DNA of 6,315 nt from Alphaproteobacteria bacterium (GTDB taxonomy: Bacteria > Pseudomonadota > Alphaproteobacteria > Rhizobiales > Hyphomicrobiaceae): NCBI GenBank assembly GCA_022600335.1, contig JAHZKN010000034.1, forward strand, positions 1 through 6,315, written 5' to 3'. This document shows, in pieces, positions 1-5,504 of the stretch. Below the pieces are notes generated by a model that ran no database searches, was not told the origin of the DNA, and was given only the letters and a program-made list of their open reading frames with translations. The position numbers and the translations under genes were made by a program. The stretch's first letter is position 1, and every line of letters begins with the position of its first letter.

Positions 1-902
1 AGGTTGCTGAGATACAGCGCGACGCATTGCGCCGTATTGGTGTGGATATACCTGGCTCGATATTAACGTCAGGCAATTTCACATTTGCCAAAGTAATCCG
101 GAACGCTTTTCCAGTGACGAGCCCGGTTGTCGCTGGCGCTGCAGCCGTTGCACCAGCGACAGCGCCGTTCGTTGCTGCAGGCTCGGCACTTCATTCCACG
201 TGGCAAGCTAACGGCCGAAGTGTGCAAACCCTTTTGCAGGCGCTGGAACGGCGTGGCGTGTTGAAGTTGCTAGCTGAGCCGACGCTGACGGCCATCTCAG
301 GCGAAACGGCCAAGTTTCTTGCTGGCGGTGAATTCCCAATTCCCATCGCGGAAGAAGACAATCGCATTACCGTCGATTACAAAGAATTCGGCGTCAACGT
401 CGCCTTCAAACCTGTTGTCATGAGCGAAGGCCGGATTAGCCTCAACATTTCAGCAGAAGTGAGCGAACTATCGACGGACGGCGCCGTTACACTGGCCGCG
501 ATTACGCTGCCGGCACTACGTGTGCGCCGAGCTGAAACAACCCTTGAATTGCCGAGTGGAGGCACATTGGCGATGGCAGGCCTGCTGTCGGACGAAACGC
601 GCCAAAGTGTTGAAGGGATTCCAGGTCTGAAGACGTTGCCTGTGTTGGGAGCCTTATTCCGGTCGAATGATTTCCGTCGTCGCGAGACAGAATTGGTGAT
701 CCTTGTGACGCCGTACATCGCAAACCACTCGACGGCTGAGGCCATGGCCAAGCCGACAGACGGGTTCATGCCTGAAAGTGAGCTCAAGGAACTGTTCTTT
801 GGCAATATCAACCGCATTTATGGCGGAGAGTCGATTTCAGGTCAGCATGAATACAATGGCGACTACGGCTATGTCATCGATTATCCAGGAGTGAAGGGAT
901 GA
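1..902 (+). CDS. cpaC: Flp/Tad pilus outer-membrane secretin CpaC (RcpA), C-terminal part, cut by window edge
   Basis: This is the 3' end of a type II/IV-type secretin, the multimeric outer-membrane channel through which the Flp pilus leaves the cell. The reading frame is open to the left edge (first full codon at 3, reading VAEIQRDALRRIGVDI), so the gene starts upstream and the TTG at 27 is internal. About 300 codons are visible. Numbered from codon 3, an Ala-rich linker lies at about 40-65. The secretin core follows, with EPTLTAISGE at about 92-101 and the GEFPIPI stretch at about 109-115. The closing motif GIPGLKTLPVLGALFRS is at about 205-221 and the last beta strand ETELVILVTP at about 228-237. 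A tail of about 60 residues, rich in Tyr/Gly, follows. The order and wording of these motifs fit CpaC rather than PulD/GspD, and the overlapping cpaD gene supports this. The missing N-terminus should carry the signal peptide and BON/N-domains (inference). The stop at 900-902 overlaps the cpaD start, which suggests translational coupling. Confidence 0.93.
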   Translation, partial: VAEIQRDALRRIGVDIPGSILTSGNFTFAKVIRNAFPVTSPVVAGAAAVAPATAPFVAAGSALHSTWQANGRSVQTLLQALERRGVLKLLAEPTLTAISGETAKFLAGGEFPIPIAEEDNRITVDYKEFGVNVAFKPVVMSEGRISLNISAEVSELSTDGAVTLAAITLPALRVRRAETTLELPSGGTLAMAGLLSDETRQSVEGIPGLKTLPVLGALFRSNDFRRRETELVILVTPYIANHSTAEAMAKPTDGFMPESELKELFFGNINRIYGGESISGQHEYNGDYGYVIDYPGVKG

Positions 903-1648
903 CATCCATTAAAACCTCATGTTTCAAAAACCGAAACTCTGCTACGTCAGCCCTGGCCTTAGCGGTTGGCGCTGCTGCCGTGTTGGGCCTCACCGGCTGT
1001 CTCGACAACTACGGAGCGCGCATTCTGAGTGATCCGGAAAAGAAACATGCCATTCATTTTTCATCTGAAACAGAGACGCTTTATGTTGAGCTGCCACACG
1101 GTGGAGCAGGCTTAAGCCACAATCAAGCAGCGGATGTGCGCCGCTTTGCAGAACGCTACAAGGCTGAAAGTACGAGCGGGTTAAAAATTGCCGCGCCGCG
1201 TACAGCAGGCGGCCGCTTTTCAGTTGCGCGCTCCATGCGTCAAGTGGAAGATATTGTCAGCGCTGCGGGAATTCCGTCGAATGCAGTTCACGCCCAAGAT
1301 TATTCTGGGCACAATCCAGAATTTGGGCCGGCTTTGCGCATTGCCTATCGTCGCCCAGTGGCCCAGCCGCCCTATTGTGAAAATTGGTCTGCTGATCTTG
1401 GCGTCGATCGCGAGCGTTTGCCACATCGAGATTTTGGCTGTGCCACACAGCGCAATTTGGCTTTGACCGTTGCCAACGCGCGTGATCTGCGGCATCCGCA
1501 GCACAGTGCGCCGCGATCAAGCGAACGGCGTAGCGTCACGTGGACGGAGTACGTTGGCGGAGGCAGTTCAGATTCAGGTTCGGGACAAGGCGGATCATCA
1601 GTGAGCGGTGGCGCCGGAACACCAGGTTCGCCCACGACATCACCCTAA
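899..1648 (+). CDS. cpaD: Flp/Tad pilus assembly lipoprotein CpaD
   Basis: The product is a predicted outer-membrane lipoprotein of 249 aa that in the CpaD family helps place or stabilise the CpaC secretin in Flp pilus assembly. The signal peptide has a basic start, a hydrophobic run at about 17-31 and a lipobox LTGC with the lipidated Cys at residue 34. The family signature follows: a DPEKKHAI segment at about 45-52, a predicted alpha/beta core to about 150, then PPYCENWSADLG (Cys160) and DFGCATQRNLALTVANARDL (Cys181), the most recognisable part of CpaD. The last 30 residues (220-249) are a Gly/Ser-rich low-complexity tail, probably disordered. The ATG at 899 is preceded by AGGAG at 887-891 with a 7-nt gap, and ATGA overlaps the cpaC stop, so both genes are surely one transcript. 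In Caulobacter-type loci cpaE normally follows; here the next 605 bp hold no recognisable gene. Confidence 0.92.
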   Translation: MTSIKTSCFKNRNSATSALALAVGAAAVLGLTGCLDNYGARILSDPEKKHAIHFSSETETLYVELPHGGAGLSHNQAADVRRFAERYKAESTSGLKIAAPRTAGGRFSVARSMRQVEDIVSAAGIPSNAVHAQDYSGHNPEFGPALRIAYRRPVAQPPYCENWSADLGVDRERLPHRDFGCATQRNLALTVANARDLRHPQHSAPRSSERRSVTWTEYVGGGSSDSGSGQGGSSVSGGAGTPGSPTTSP

Positions 1649-1842
1649 GACGTCTTGAAGCAGTGATGATGAGAGCGGCGCTGTGTTTGAGACCACGCAC
1701 AGACGCACAGGCGTGATCGATAAAAGTTGAAAGTTGCTATCCGAAACGCGGAATTCCAAATTTCTATTGCATTCAGAAGTTTGACCGCCGTGTCAGCCGC
1801 AGTGTTGTGCACAGTCTTCTAATCACCACAACAAAACAAAGT

Positions 1843-1873
1843 CGACGACGTGTCTCTGCGCCACGTGGCGTCG
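1843..1873. repeat. Hairpin with 12-bp perfect palindrome (CGCCACGTGGCG)
   Basis: CGCCACGTGGCG at 1859-1870 is its own reverse complement. It overlaps a second possible foldback: CGACG (1843-1847) and CGTG (1849-1852) can pair with CACG (1862-1865) and CGTCG (1869-1873) around a 9-nt loop, with a small internal loop. The two folds are mutually exclusive. The site is about 195 bp after cpaD and is not followed by a T run, so it is not a standard intrinsic terminator. A protein-binding dyad is possible but unproven. Confidence 0.45.
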
Positions 1874-2006
1874 TGCTGTATCTATCACATGCTGGTTTGA
1901 ACATCGGGAGCGAGGCAACGCATGGGCGGCGTCCCATCGTTTTCTACGATGACATCCATCGTTGAACATTTGAGGTGATCGCGTTCTGTGCGTGCGTCTA
2001 GATCAT

Positions 2007-2020
2007 GCCTCGGCCGAGGC
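2007..2020. repeat. 14-bp perfect palindrome (GCCTCGGCCGAGGC)
   Basis: The 14 bases GCCTCGGCCGAGGC read the same on both strands; the match stops at the next base on each side. With no loop it suits a dimeric DNA-binding protein better than an RNA hairpin. It lies about 140 bp from the other GC-rich palindrome in the same gene-free stretch. One such palindrome in a few kilobases could be chance. Confidence 0.4.
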
Positions 2021-2234
2021 GACGACATTTTGCGGGTTGCGGGTGTTGTAATAAGGTCAGACGTCACATGCGGCGCCACCCAACGTGGAACAGGACAGCT
2101 GCCTCTACTGACTTCATAGATGGTAGCTCCGTTGGCTGTGATCCAGTGCTGAGAAGCGTATATCAATGCAATGGAACCCTTGTTAGGGGGACCAGACATT
2201 GCCAACACCAAATGGGTTTGGACGCTATAGAGTT

Positions 2235-2257
2235 CTAAGAGGCTGAACGCCTCTTAG
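2235..2257 (-). terminator. Hairpin overlapping the stop codon of the tadD-like gene, possible weak terminator
   Basis: CTAAGAGGC (2235-2243) and GCCTCTTAG (2249-2257) form a perfect 9-bp stem with a 5-nt loop. The tadD-like stop codon (TAA read on the minus strand, 2254-2256) lies inside the stem. Read in the direction of that gene, the stem is followed by AACTCTATAG and not by a T run, so a classical rho-independent terminator is not supported. It may protect the 3' end of the mRNA or act with Rho. It also lies where readthrough from cpaD would meet it on the other strand. Confidence 0.5.
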
Positions 2258-3120
2258 TTGACTTGGGCGGACTGAATGGTCTTGGCAGTGGGCTGTGCCG
2301 CCTTGGATACCTTTGCCGATTTGCGTTTCAGGGTGGCAAAGTACGATACGTTGGCGTCTGCTTTTTCAGGTGGTAGAACCAAAGCACTCACCCGTTTGGC
2401 TTCCTGAATATCTCCATTGAGCCCGAGGAGTAGAGCCAGATTTTGCTTTGTTTTCAACTTGCTCTTGTCGTGGGTTGCGGCCTGGCGGAGCAGCGTTTCG
2501 GCTTGCGCATGGTTGCCGTCCAACGCATAAGACAAGGCCAAATTGTTGAGAACTGACGGGTGATCTGGCGCTAGCGCAAGTGCTTTAGAAAACTCCATTT
2601 GTGCGGCTTGCTGGTTGCCTCGTGCAGAGAATGTGGCACCCAGGGCTGAATGCACCCGCCAATCCGGCGCGTGCTCGTCGCGGGCACGCGTCAGCAATTT
2701 TTCGGCTTTGGCCAGCTGTCCAACTTCGAGAGCGAGCATGCCGCGTTCTTTGACAAGGACAGCAGAGGTTTCAGAGTCTTTAGCGTCATCGAGCGTTTTC
2801 AGTGCGCGGGCTTTTTTGCCGGCAAGACGCAGTTGACGGGCTTTCTTCAGGAGTGGCTGAGAGTCCGTTGATGCGGTAGCCTCTAAAGCGGTTGTGTCTG
2901 TTTTGGAGGTTTCAGCAACCGAGGCTGTGGCCAGTGGACCCGGACTTTGTGCCCCCGGGATCTGCGCAAGGCTAGTGCTGGACACAGGATCTGGTGTGAT
3001 TGATGCGGTGGTCAATCCACCGGAATTAGCGCACGCGGAGACTGCGAAAGACGTAACAATCAAGCAAATCGGCCCACCACTGCGGCGCAGTATTGAGCCT
3101 GTGACTAGAGACTGAAACAT
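2254..3120 (-). CDS. tadD: TadD-like TPR lipoprotein of Flp pilus assembly
   Basis: A predicted lipoprotein of 288 aa with tetratricopeptide repeats, matching the layout of TadD, the pilotin-like factor needed for secretin assembly in Tad systems. The N-terminus has LRR, a hydrophobic stretch (about 17-28) and a lipobox VSAC with the lipidated Cys at residue 30. A Ser/Thr/Ala/Pro-rich linker (about 31-88) leads to about four TPR units at roughly 119-152, 153-186, 187-220 and 221-252. They include LNNLALSYALDGNHAQAETL, whose A/G/A spacing is typical of a TPR. After the repeats comes ANVSYFATLK, close to the ANVAYL ending I associate with TadD. A Lys/Ala-rich tail of about 25 residues follows. 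The ATG at 3118-3120 is preceded by GGGGTAAG, an acceptable ribosome-binding site, and gives a proper signal peptide. The gene is convergent with cpaC-cpaD instead of downstream in the same operon, so it has its own promoter. A general TPR lipoprotein is the alternative, but the neighbouring pilus genes favour TadD. Confidence 0.8.
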   Translation of the reverse strand: MFQSLVTGSILRRSGGPICLIVTSFAVSACANSGGLTTASITPDPVSSTSLAQIPGAQSPGPLATASVAETSKTDTTALEATASTDSQPLLKKARQLRLAGKKARALKTLDDAKDSETSAVLVKERGMLALEVGQLAKAEKLLTRARDEHAPDWRVHSALGATFSARGNQQAAQMEFSKALALAPDHPSVLNNLALSYALDGNHAQAETLLRQAATHDKSKLKTKQNLALLLGLNGDIQEAKRVSALVLPPEKADANVSYFATLKRKSAKVSKAAQPTAKTIQSAQVN

Positions 3121-3635
3121 GAAACTTACCCCACTAAACCCTCTCAGAGCCCTGTAACAACAGTGGTCTTCCCTCTCGGGCGACCTGGCTCAACCCTATC
3201 CAACCAACGCAACCGGTGAACTCGGATCACTCGTATTACGCTGACAGTGCACGCTGAAACTCGCGCCGAGTCGTAAGGAGATTCGCTGTTGGCAAGTTTC
3301 AATGAGGGTGCGCTGTCCCCGTTATCCCCAGATGCGGGTCCATTGGAAGCGAAAATGCAGGGGCCGTCTGGAATTCTTCTCTGTTTTCAAATTGTTGGCG
3401 GACTCTGCCAGGTGCGATCGCGACCTAAGATTGTCCTTTGGCATGCGGTTTTGCGCTGCAAAAACGAACTGGCCACCGGCAGAACGTGCGAGCCGGCACT
3501 ATGCGGATGGCGCCAATGAGTTGCTGCATCAGGAGCAGTACGTAGGCTGGAGAACAAAAAAGCGTTTCAGTGCGGCTCAAATCGATGCGCAAATGCCACG
3601 ACGTAGTTGCATATTGGTAAATCCGAGCACTCAAA

Positions 3636-3676
3636 ATTGAAATGAAGGTTTTGGGTAAGGAATTTCATGGTTCAAT
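3636..3676. repeat. AT-rich imperfect inverted repeat, 11 bp with 2-nt bulge
   Basis: ATTGAAATGAA (3636-3646) can pair with TTCAT (3664-3668) plus TTCAAT (3671-3676), leaving GG (3669-3670) bulged and a 17-nt loop. The right arm overlaps the 9-bp tandem repeat that follows. No T run follows on the plus strand. It lies about 150-190 bp before the small gene and could be an operator-type dyad or chance. Confidence 0.45.
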
Positions 3677-3684
3677 CATGGTTC
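3665..3684. repeat. Tandem 9-bp direct repeat TCATGGTTC, period 11 bp
   Basis: TCATGGTTC occurs at 3665-3673 and again at 3676-3684, separated by AA. The 11-bp period is about one helical turn, so both copies face the same side of the DNA, as in tandem sites for a DNA-binding protein. There are only two copies and the regulator is unknown. Confidence 0.45.
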
Positions 3685-3706
3685 GTTCTGATTCGCGGTC
3701 AAAAAA

Positions 3707-3752
3707 TTTGCTGACAGGTTACCCCGCGATTTTGTGAACTGGTGTCAGCAAA
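3707..3752. repeat. 10-bp perfect inverted repeat with 26-bp spacer
   Basis: TTTGCTGACA (3707-3716) and TGTCAGCAAA (3743-3752) are exact reverse complements around 26 bp. Six A bases sit left of the left arm (3701-3706) and C plus seven A bases right of the right arm. On the minus strand the structure is therefore followed by six T bases and resembles an intrinsic terminator with a long loop, yet no minus-strand gene ends here. An alternative is a pair of operator half-sites in the promoter region of the small gene. Confidence 0.5.
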
Positions 3753-3787
3753 CAAAAAAATGTTGGAAACGCTCGAAGGGGGGTCTG

Positions 3788-3804
3788 GTCCGCAGGTTGC
3801 GGAC
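3788..3804 (+). promoter_or_regulatory. Strong GC-rich hairpin in the leader of the small gene
   Basis: GTCCGCA (3788-3794) and TGCGGAC (3798-3804) form a perfect 7-bp stem with a GGT loop. It ends 23 nt before the chosen ATG at 3828 and 10 nt before the GAGAGG ribosome-binding site at 3815-3820. No T run follows, so it is not a terminator. It could affect mRNA stability or ribosome loading; this is inference. Confidence 0.45.
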
Positions 3805-3827
3805 GGCGCCTGATGAGAGGAACCAAC

Positions 3828-4034
3828 ATGATAGAACTCATCTTCTCTGTCTGCTTTATTGATGACCCGTCGCGTTGCCGCGAGGAACGGCTGTCGTTTT
3901 TTCAAACGTCGGTTTCGCCGCGCCAATGCATGATGATGGGGCAAATTGAAATTGCCCGTTGGATGGACGGTCATCCTAACTATGAACTGAAGAAGTGGAG
4001 CTGCCGGCCAGCCGGTCAGATCGCAAAGATTTAA
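3828..4034 (+). CDS. Small conserved four-cysteine protein of unknown function (68 aa)
   Basis: I do not know a function for this protein, but it reads like a real gene and resembles short uncharacterised proteins that I recall from other Alphaproteobacteria with a MIEL start, a QCMM motif and a C-terminal AKI. It begins MIELIFSVCFID, has cysteines at 9, 17, 34 and 59, the central motif PRQCMMMGQIEIARWMDGHP (31-50), and the end KKWSCRPAGQIAKI. The spaced cysteines suggest two disulfides or a metal site; which of these is not visible. The first 12 residues are hydrophobic but too short, and without basic residues, to be a normal signal peptide or membrane segment. I chose the ATG at 3828 because GAGAGG stands 7 nt upstream and the product then starts with MIEL. 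An in-frame ATG at 3813 would add five residues but has no comparable ribosome site. It is followed by 148 bp and then metY in the same direction. Confidence 0.75.
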   Translation: MIELIFSVCFIDDPSRCREERLSFFQTSVSPRQCMMMGQIEIARWMDGHPNYELKKWSCRPAGQIAKI

Positions 4035-4120
4035 AAGCTCTTGGCGCTTTGAGCGACCACTCTCCGTCTGGCATGTGACGCATGTGTCTTGTTGGCGTTG
4101 ATGTTGGTGCTGGGCATGGC

Positions 4121-4149
4121 TTGACTTCACTCGCTTGTTCGCCTCCTTA
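4121..4149 (+). promoter_or_regulatory. Candidate sigma-70-type promoter for metY
   Basis: TTGACT at 4121-4126 matches the -35 consensus at five of six positions. A 17-bp spacing leads to TCCTTA at 4144-4149, a poor -10. If used, transcription would begin near 4156 with a leader of only about 25 nt. That would exclude the left arm of the foldback described at 4142-4177, so this promoter and that structure cannot both act on the same transcript. Confidence 0.35.
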
Positions 4150-4177
4150 GGGTGCGCAGAAATTGTGCTCCAGGAGG
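4142..4177 (+). promoter_or_regulatory. Foldback covering the metY Shine-Dalgarno sequence
   Basis: CCTCCT (4142-4147) is fully complementary to the metY ribosome-binding site AGGAGG (4172-4177). Between them, GG (4151-4152) can pair with CC (4170-4171), and GCGCA (4154-4158) with TGTGC (4164-4168, one G-U pair) around a 5-nt loop. This gives a long stem with one 3-nt bulge and one mismatch. In an mRNA starting upstream of 4142 it would hide the Shine-Dalgarno sequence, as in translational switches. It matches no known SAM or SAH riboswitch that I recognise. Confidence 0.4.
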
Positions 4178-4182
4178 TTTGA

Positions 4183-5484
4183 ATGACAGATCGCACGGAT
4201 CTACCCGCGCCCCAGTTTTCGACGCTTGCGGTACATGCAGGTGCCGCGCCCGATGCATCAACAGGTGCTCGCGTCACACCGATCTACCAGACCACATCCT
4301 ATGTGTTTAATGATGCTGACCATGCCGCCTCGCTGTTTGGGCTTGAGGCTTTCGGCAATATCTACACCCGGATTATGAATCCCACGCAAGCCGCGCTTGA
4401 GGAGCGAGTTGCAGCACTGGAGGGCGGCACCGCAGCGCTTGCAGTCGCATCGGGTCATGCAGCACAGTTTTTAGTGTTCCACACGTTGCTCGAGCCGGGC
4501 GACGAATTTATTGCAGCGCGCCAGCTTTATGGTGGCTCAGTCAACCAGTTCAATCATTCGTTTAAAAAATTCAATTGGAACGTGGTCTGGGCTGATGCAA
4601 CAGATCCCGGAGCGATTGCCGCAGCGGTCACAGAAAAAACCAAAGCCATTTTTGTTGAGAGTATCGCGAACCCGGGTGGATTGGTGATCGATCTGCCGGC
4701 CATTTCTGCAGTCGCTAAAAAGGCCGGCATCCCGTTGATCGTCGATAACACGTTAGCAACACCGTACCTTTGCCAGCCCAAGCTTCATGGTGCTGACATT
4801 GTTGTCCACTCTATGACCAAGTTCCTAGGCGGGCACGGCAACTCTATTGGCGGCATTATTGTTGATTGCGGCACGTTTGATTGGTCTACCTCTCAGCATC
4901 GCTACAAAACGTTGGTTGATCCCAATGAGTCGTACGGCGGTATGGTGCTGGCCGAAACCTTCGGAAACTTTGCATTTGCAATTGCGTGTCGCGTTATGGG
5001 ATTGCGTGACATTGGCCCTGCTATCGCACCGATGAATGCCTTTTTGATTCTTACCGGTATCGAGACTCTGCCGCTACGCATGGCGAAGCACTCTGAAAAC
5101 GCTGTTGCGGTAGCCAGATGGCTTGAGGCGTGCGCCGAAGTGGCTTGGGTAAATTTTGCCGGCCTTCCATCGAGCCCCAACCATGCCTTGGCGCAGAAAC
5201 TCTGTCCGAGGGGCGCGGGGGCAGTGTTCACCTTTGGACTAAAAGGCGGTTATGACGCTGGGGTGAAATTGGTCTCTGGCCTCAAGCTCTTTTCTCACCT
5301 TGCCAATATTGGCGACGTGCGCAGCCTTGTCATTCATCCCGCGTCAACAACCCACCGCCAGTTAACAGACGAACAACGCATCAGTGCGGGTGCCGGACCA
5401 GATGTTGTTCGGCTGTCGATTGGTATTGAAGATGTTGCTGACCTGACAGCGGACTTGGAACAGGCTTTGGCGGCACTGAGCTAA
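4183..5484 (+). CDS. metY: O-acetylhomoserine aminocarboxypropyltransferase (O-acetylhomoserine sulfhydrylase)
   Basis: A PLP-dependent enzyme of the Cys/Met metabolism family. It would replace the acetyl group of O-acetyl-L-homoserine with sulfide (or methanethiol), giving homocysteine (or methionine) in the cytoplasm. The 433-aa length is normal for the MetY type and longer than cystathionine gamma-synthase or MetZ (about 380-400 aa). Visible landmarks are YTRIMNPT (Tyr61, Arg63, PLP phosphate contact from the neighbouring subunit), ASGHAAQ (89-95), QLYGGS with the PLP-stacking Tyr116, IVDNTLATPYL with Asp188, and HSMTKFLGGHG with the Schiff-base Lys213. Further on come the HPASTTH loop (385-391) and RLSIGIED with the carboxylate-binding Arg410. 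The insertion after the lysine (GTFDWSTSQHRYKTLVDPNESY, about 230-251) is a MetY feature. The ATG at 4183 has AGGAGG 5 nt upstream, an excellent site. It is convergent with phaC, with 20 bp between the stops and no obvious terminator. Substrate preference for O-acetyl over O-succinylhomoserine is inferred from family resemblance. Confidence 0.93.
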   Translation: MTDRTDLPAPQFSTLAVHAGAAPDASTGARVTPIYQTTSYVFNDADHAASLFGLEAFGNIYTRIMNPTQAALEERVAALEGGTAALAVASGHAAQFLVFHTLLEPGDEFIAARQLYGGSVNQFNHSFKKFNWNVVWADATDPGAIAAAVTEKTKAIFVESIANPGGLVIDLPAISAVAKKAGIPLIVDNTLATPYLCQPKLHGADIVVHSMTKFLGGHGNSIGGIIVDCGTFDWSTSQHRYKTLVDPNESYGGMVLAETFGNFAFAIACRVMGLRDIGPAIAPMNAFLILTGIETLPLRMAKHSENAVAVARWLEACAEVAWVNFAGLPSSPNHALAQKLCPRGAGAVFTFGLKGGYDAGVKLVSGLKLFSHLANIGDVRSLVIHPASTTHRQLTDEQRISAGAGPDVVRLSIGIEDVADLTADLEQALAALS

Positions 5485-5504
5485 GGATTAAGTTGCGGCA
5501 TTGG

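Larger units (their letters stand above)
1649..2253. other. 605-bp intergenic stretch without a convincing gene
   Basis: This lies between two convergent pilus genes (cpaD and the tadD-like gene). The longest reading frames are 108 codons on the minus strand (1885-2211) and 77 on the plus strand (2005-2238). They overlap each other, have no good Shine-Dalgarno site that I can see, and encode no recognisable motif. I looked for remnants of cpaE (ATPase-like Walker/deviant Walker motifs) in the first 250 bp and found none; stops interrupt the frames. What can be seen is structural: a 10-bp palindrome right at the cpaD stop (1647-1656), a hairpin and 12-bp palindrome at 1843-1873, a small hairpin at 1935-1951 (CATCGT/ACGATG), a 14-bp palindrome at 2007-2020, and the hairpin that closes the tadD-like gene. 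Confidence 0.6.
3121..3827. other. 707-bp intergenic stretch, upstream of two divergent genes
   Basis: This separates the tadD-like gene (leaving to the left) from the small cysteine protein gene (to the right), so it must contain promoters for both. I cannot assign a convincing -35/-10 pair to either. Several open frames of 69-112 codons at 3289-3640 overlap one another on both strands and carry no recognised motif. The best candidate among them starts at a TTG at 3289 behind AAGGAG. The right third (3636-3804) is dense in dyads and repeats, listed separately. No tRNA, attachment site or insertion-sequence end is visible. Confidence 0.6.

Noticed and set aside
27..902. TTG at 27 as the start of a short secretin-like gene
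   Set aside because: The frame is open to the window edge with secretin-like residues before it, so the codon is internal to a longer cpaC.
1647..1656. AAGACGTCTT palindrome at the cpaD stop as a terminator
   Set aside because: Ten bases without a loop and with no T run afterwards; not able to act as an intrinsic terminator.
1885..2211. 108-codon minus-strand frame in the gap between cpaD and the tadD-like gene
   Set aside because: No recognisable domain, no clear Shine-Dalgarno sequence, and overlap with an equally unremarkable plus-strand frame; not enough to call a gene.
3302..3640. 112-codon plus-strand frame in the 3121-3827 gap
   Set aside because: Arg/Cys-rich product without motif or convincing ribosome site; the frame overlaps others on both strands and looks like chance.
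3665..3684. tRNA T-arm-like sequence (GGTTCAATC)
   Set aside because: The surrounding bases do not form an acceptor stem, D-arm or anticodon arm; the resemblance comes from the tandem repeat.
4035..4182. SAM-II, SAM/SAH or other riboswitch before metY
   Set aside because: Such elements often precede methionine genes in Alphaproteobacteria, but I see none of their conserved core sequences here, and the space between the candidate promoter and the start codon is too short.
3699..4277. 192-codon open frame on the minus strand
   Set aside because: It is antisense to the small cysteine gene and to the start of metY, has no ribosome site or known motif, and its composition (His/Arg/Gln/Ser-rich) is that of a shadow frame.
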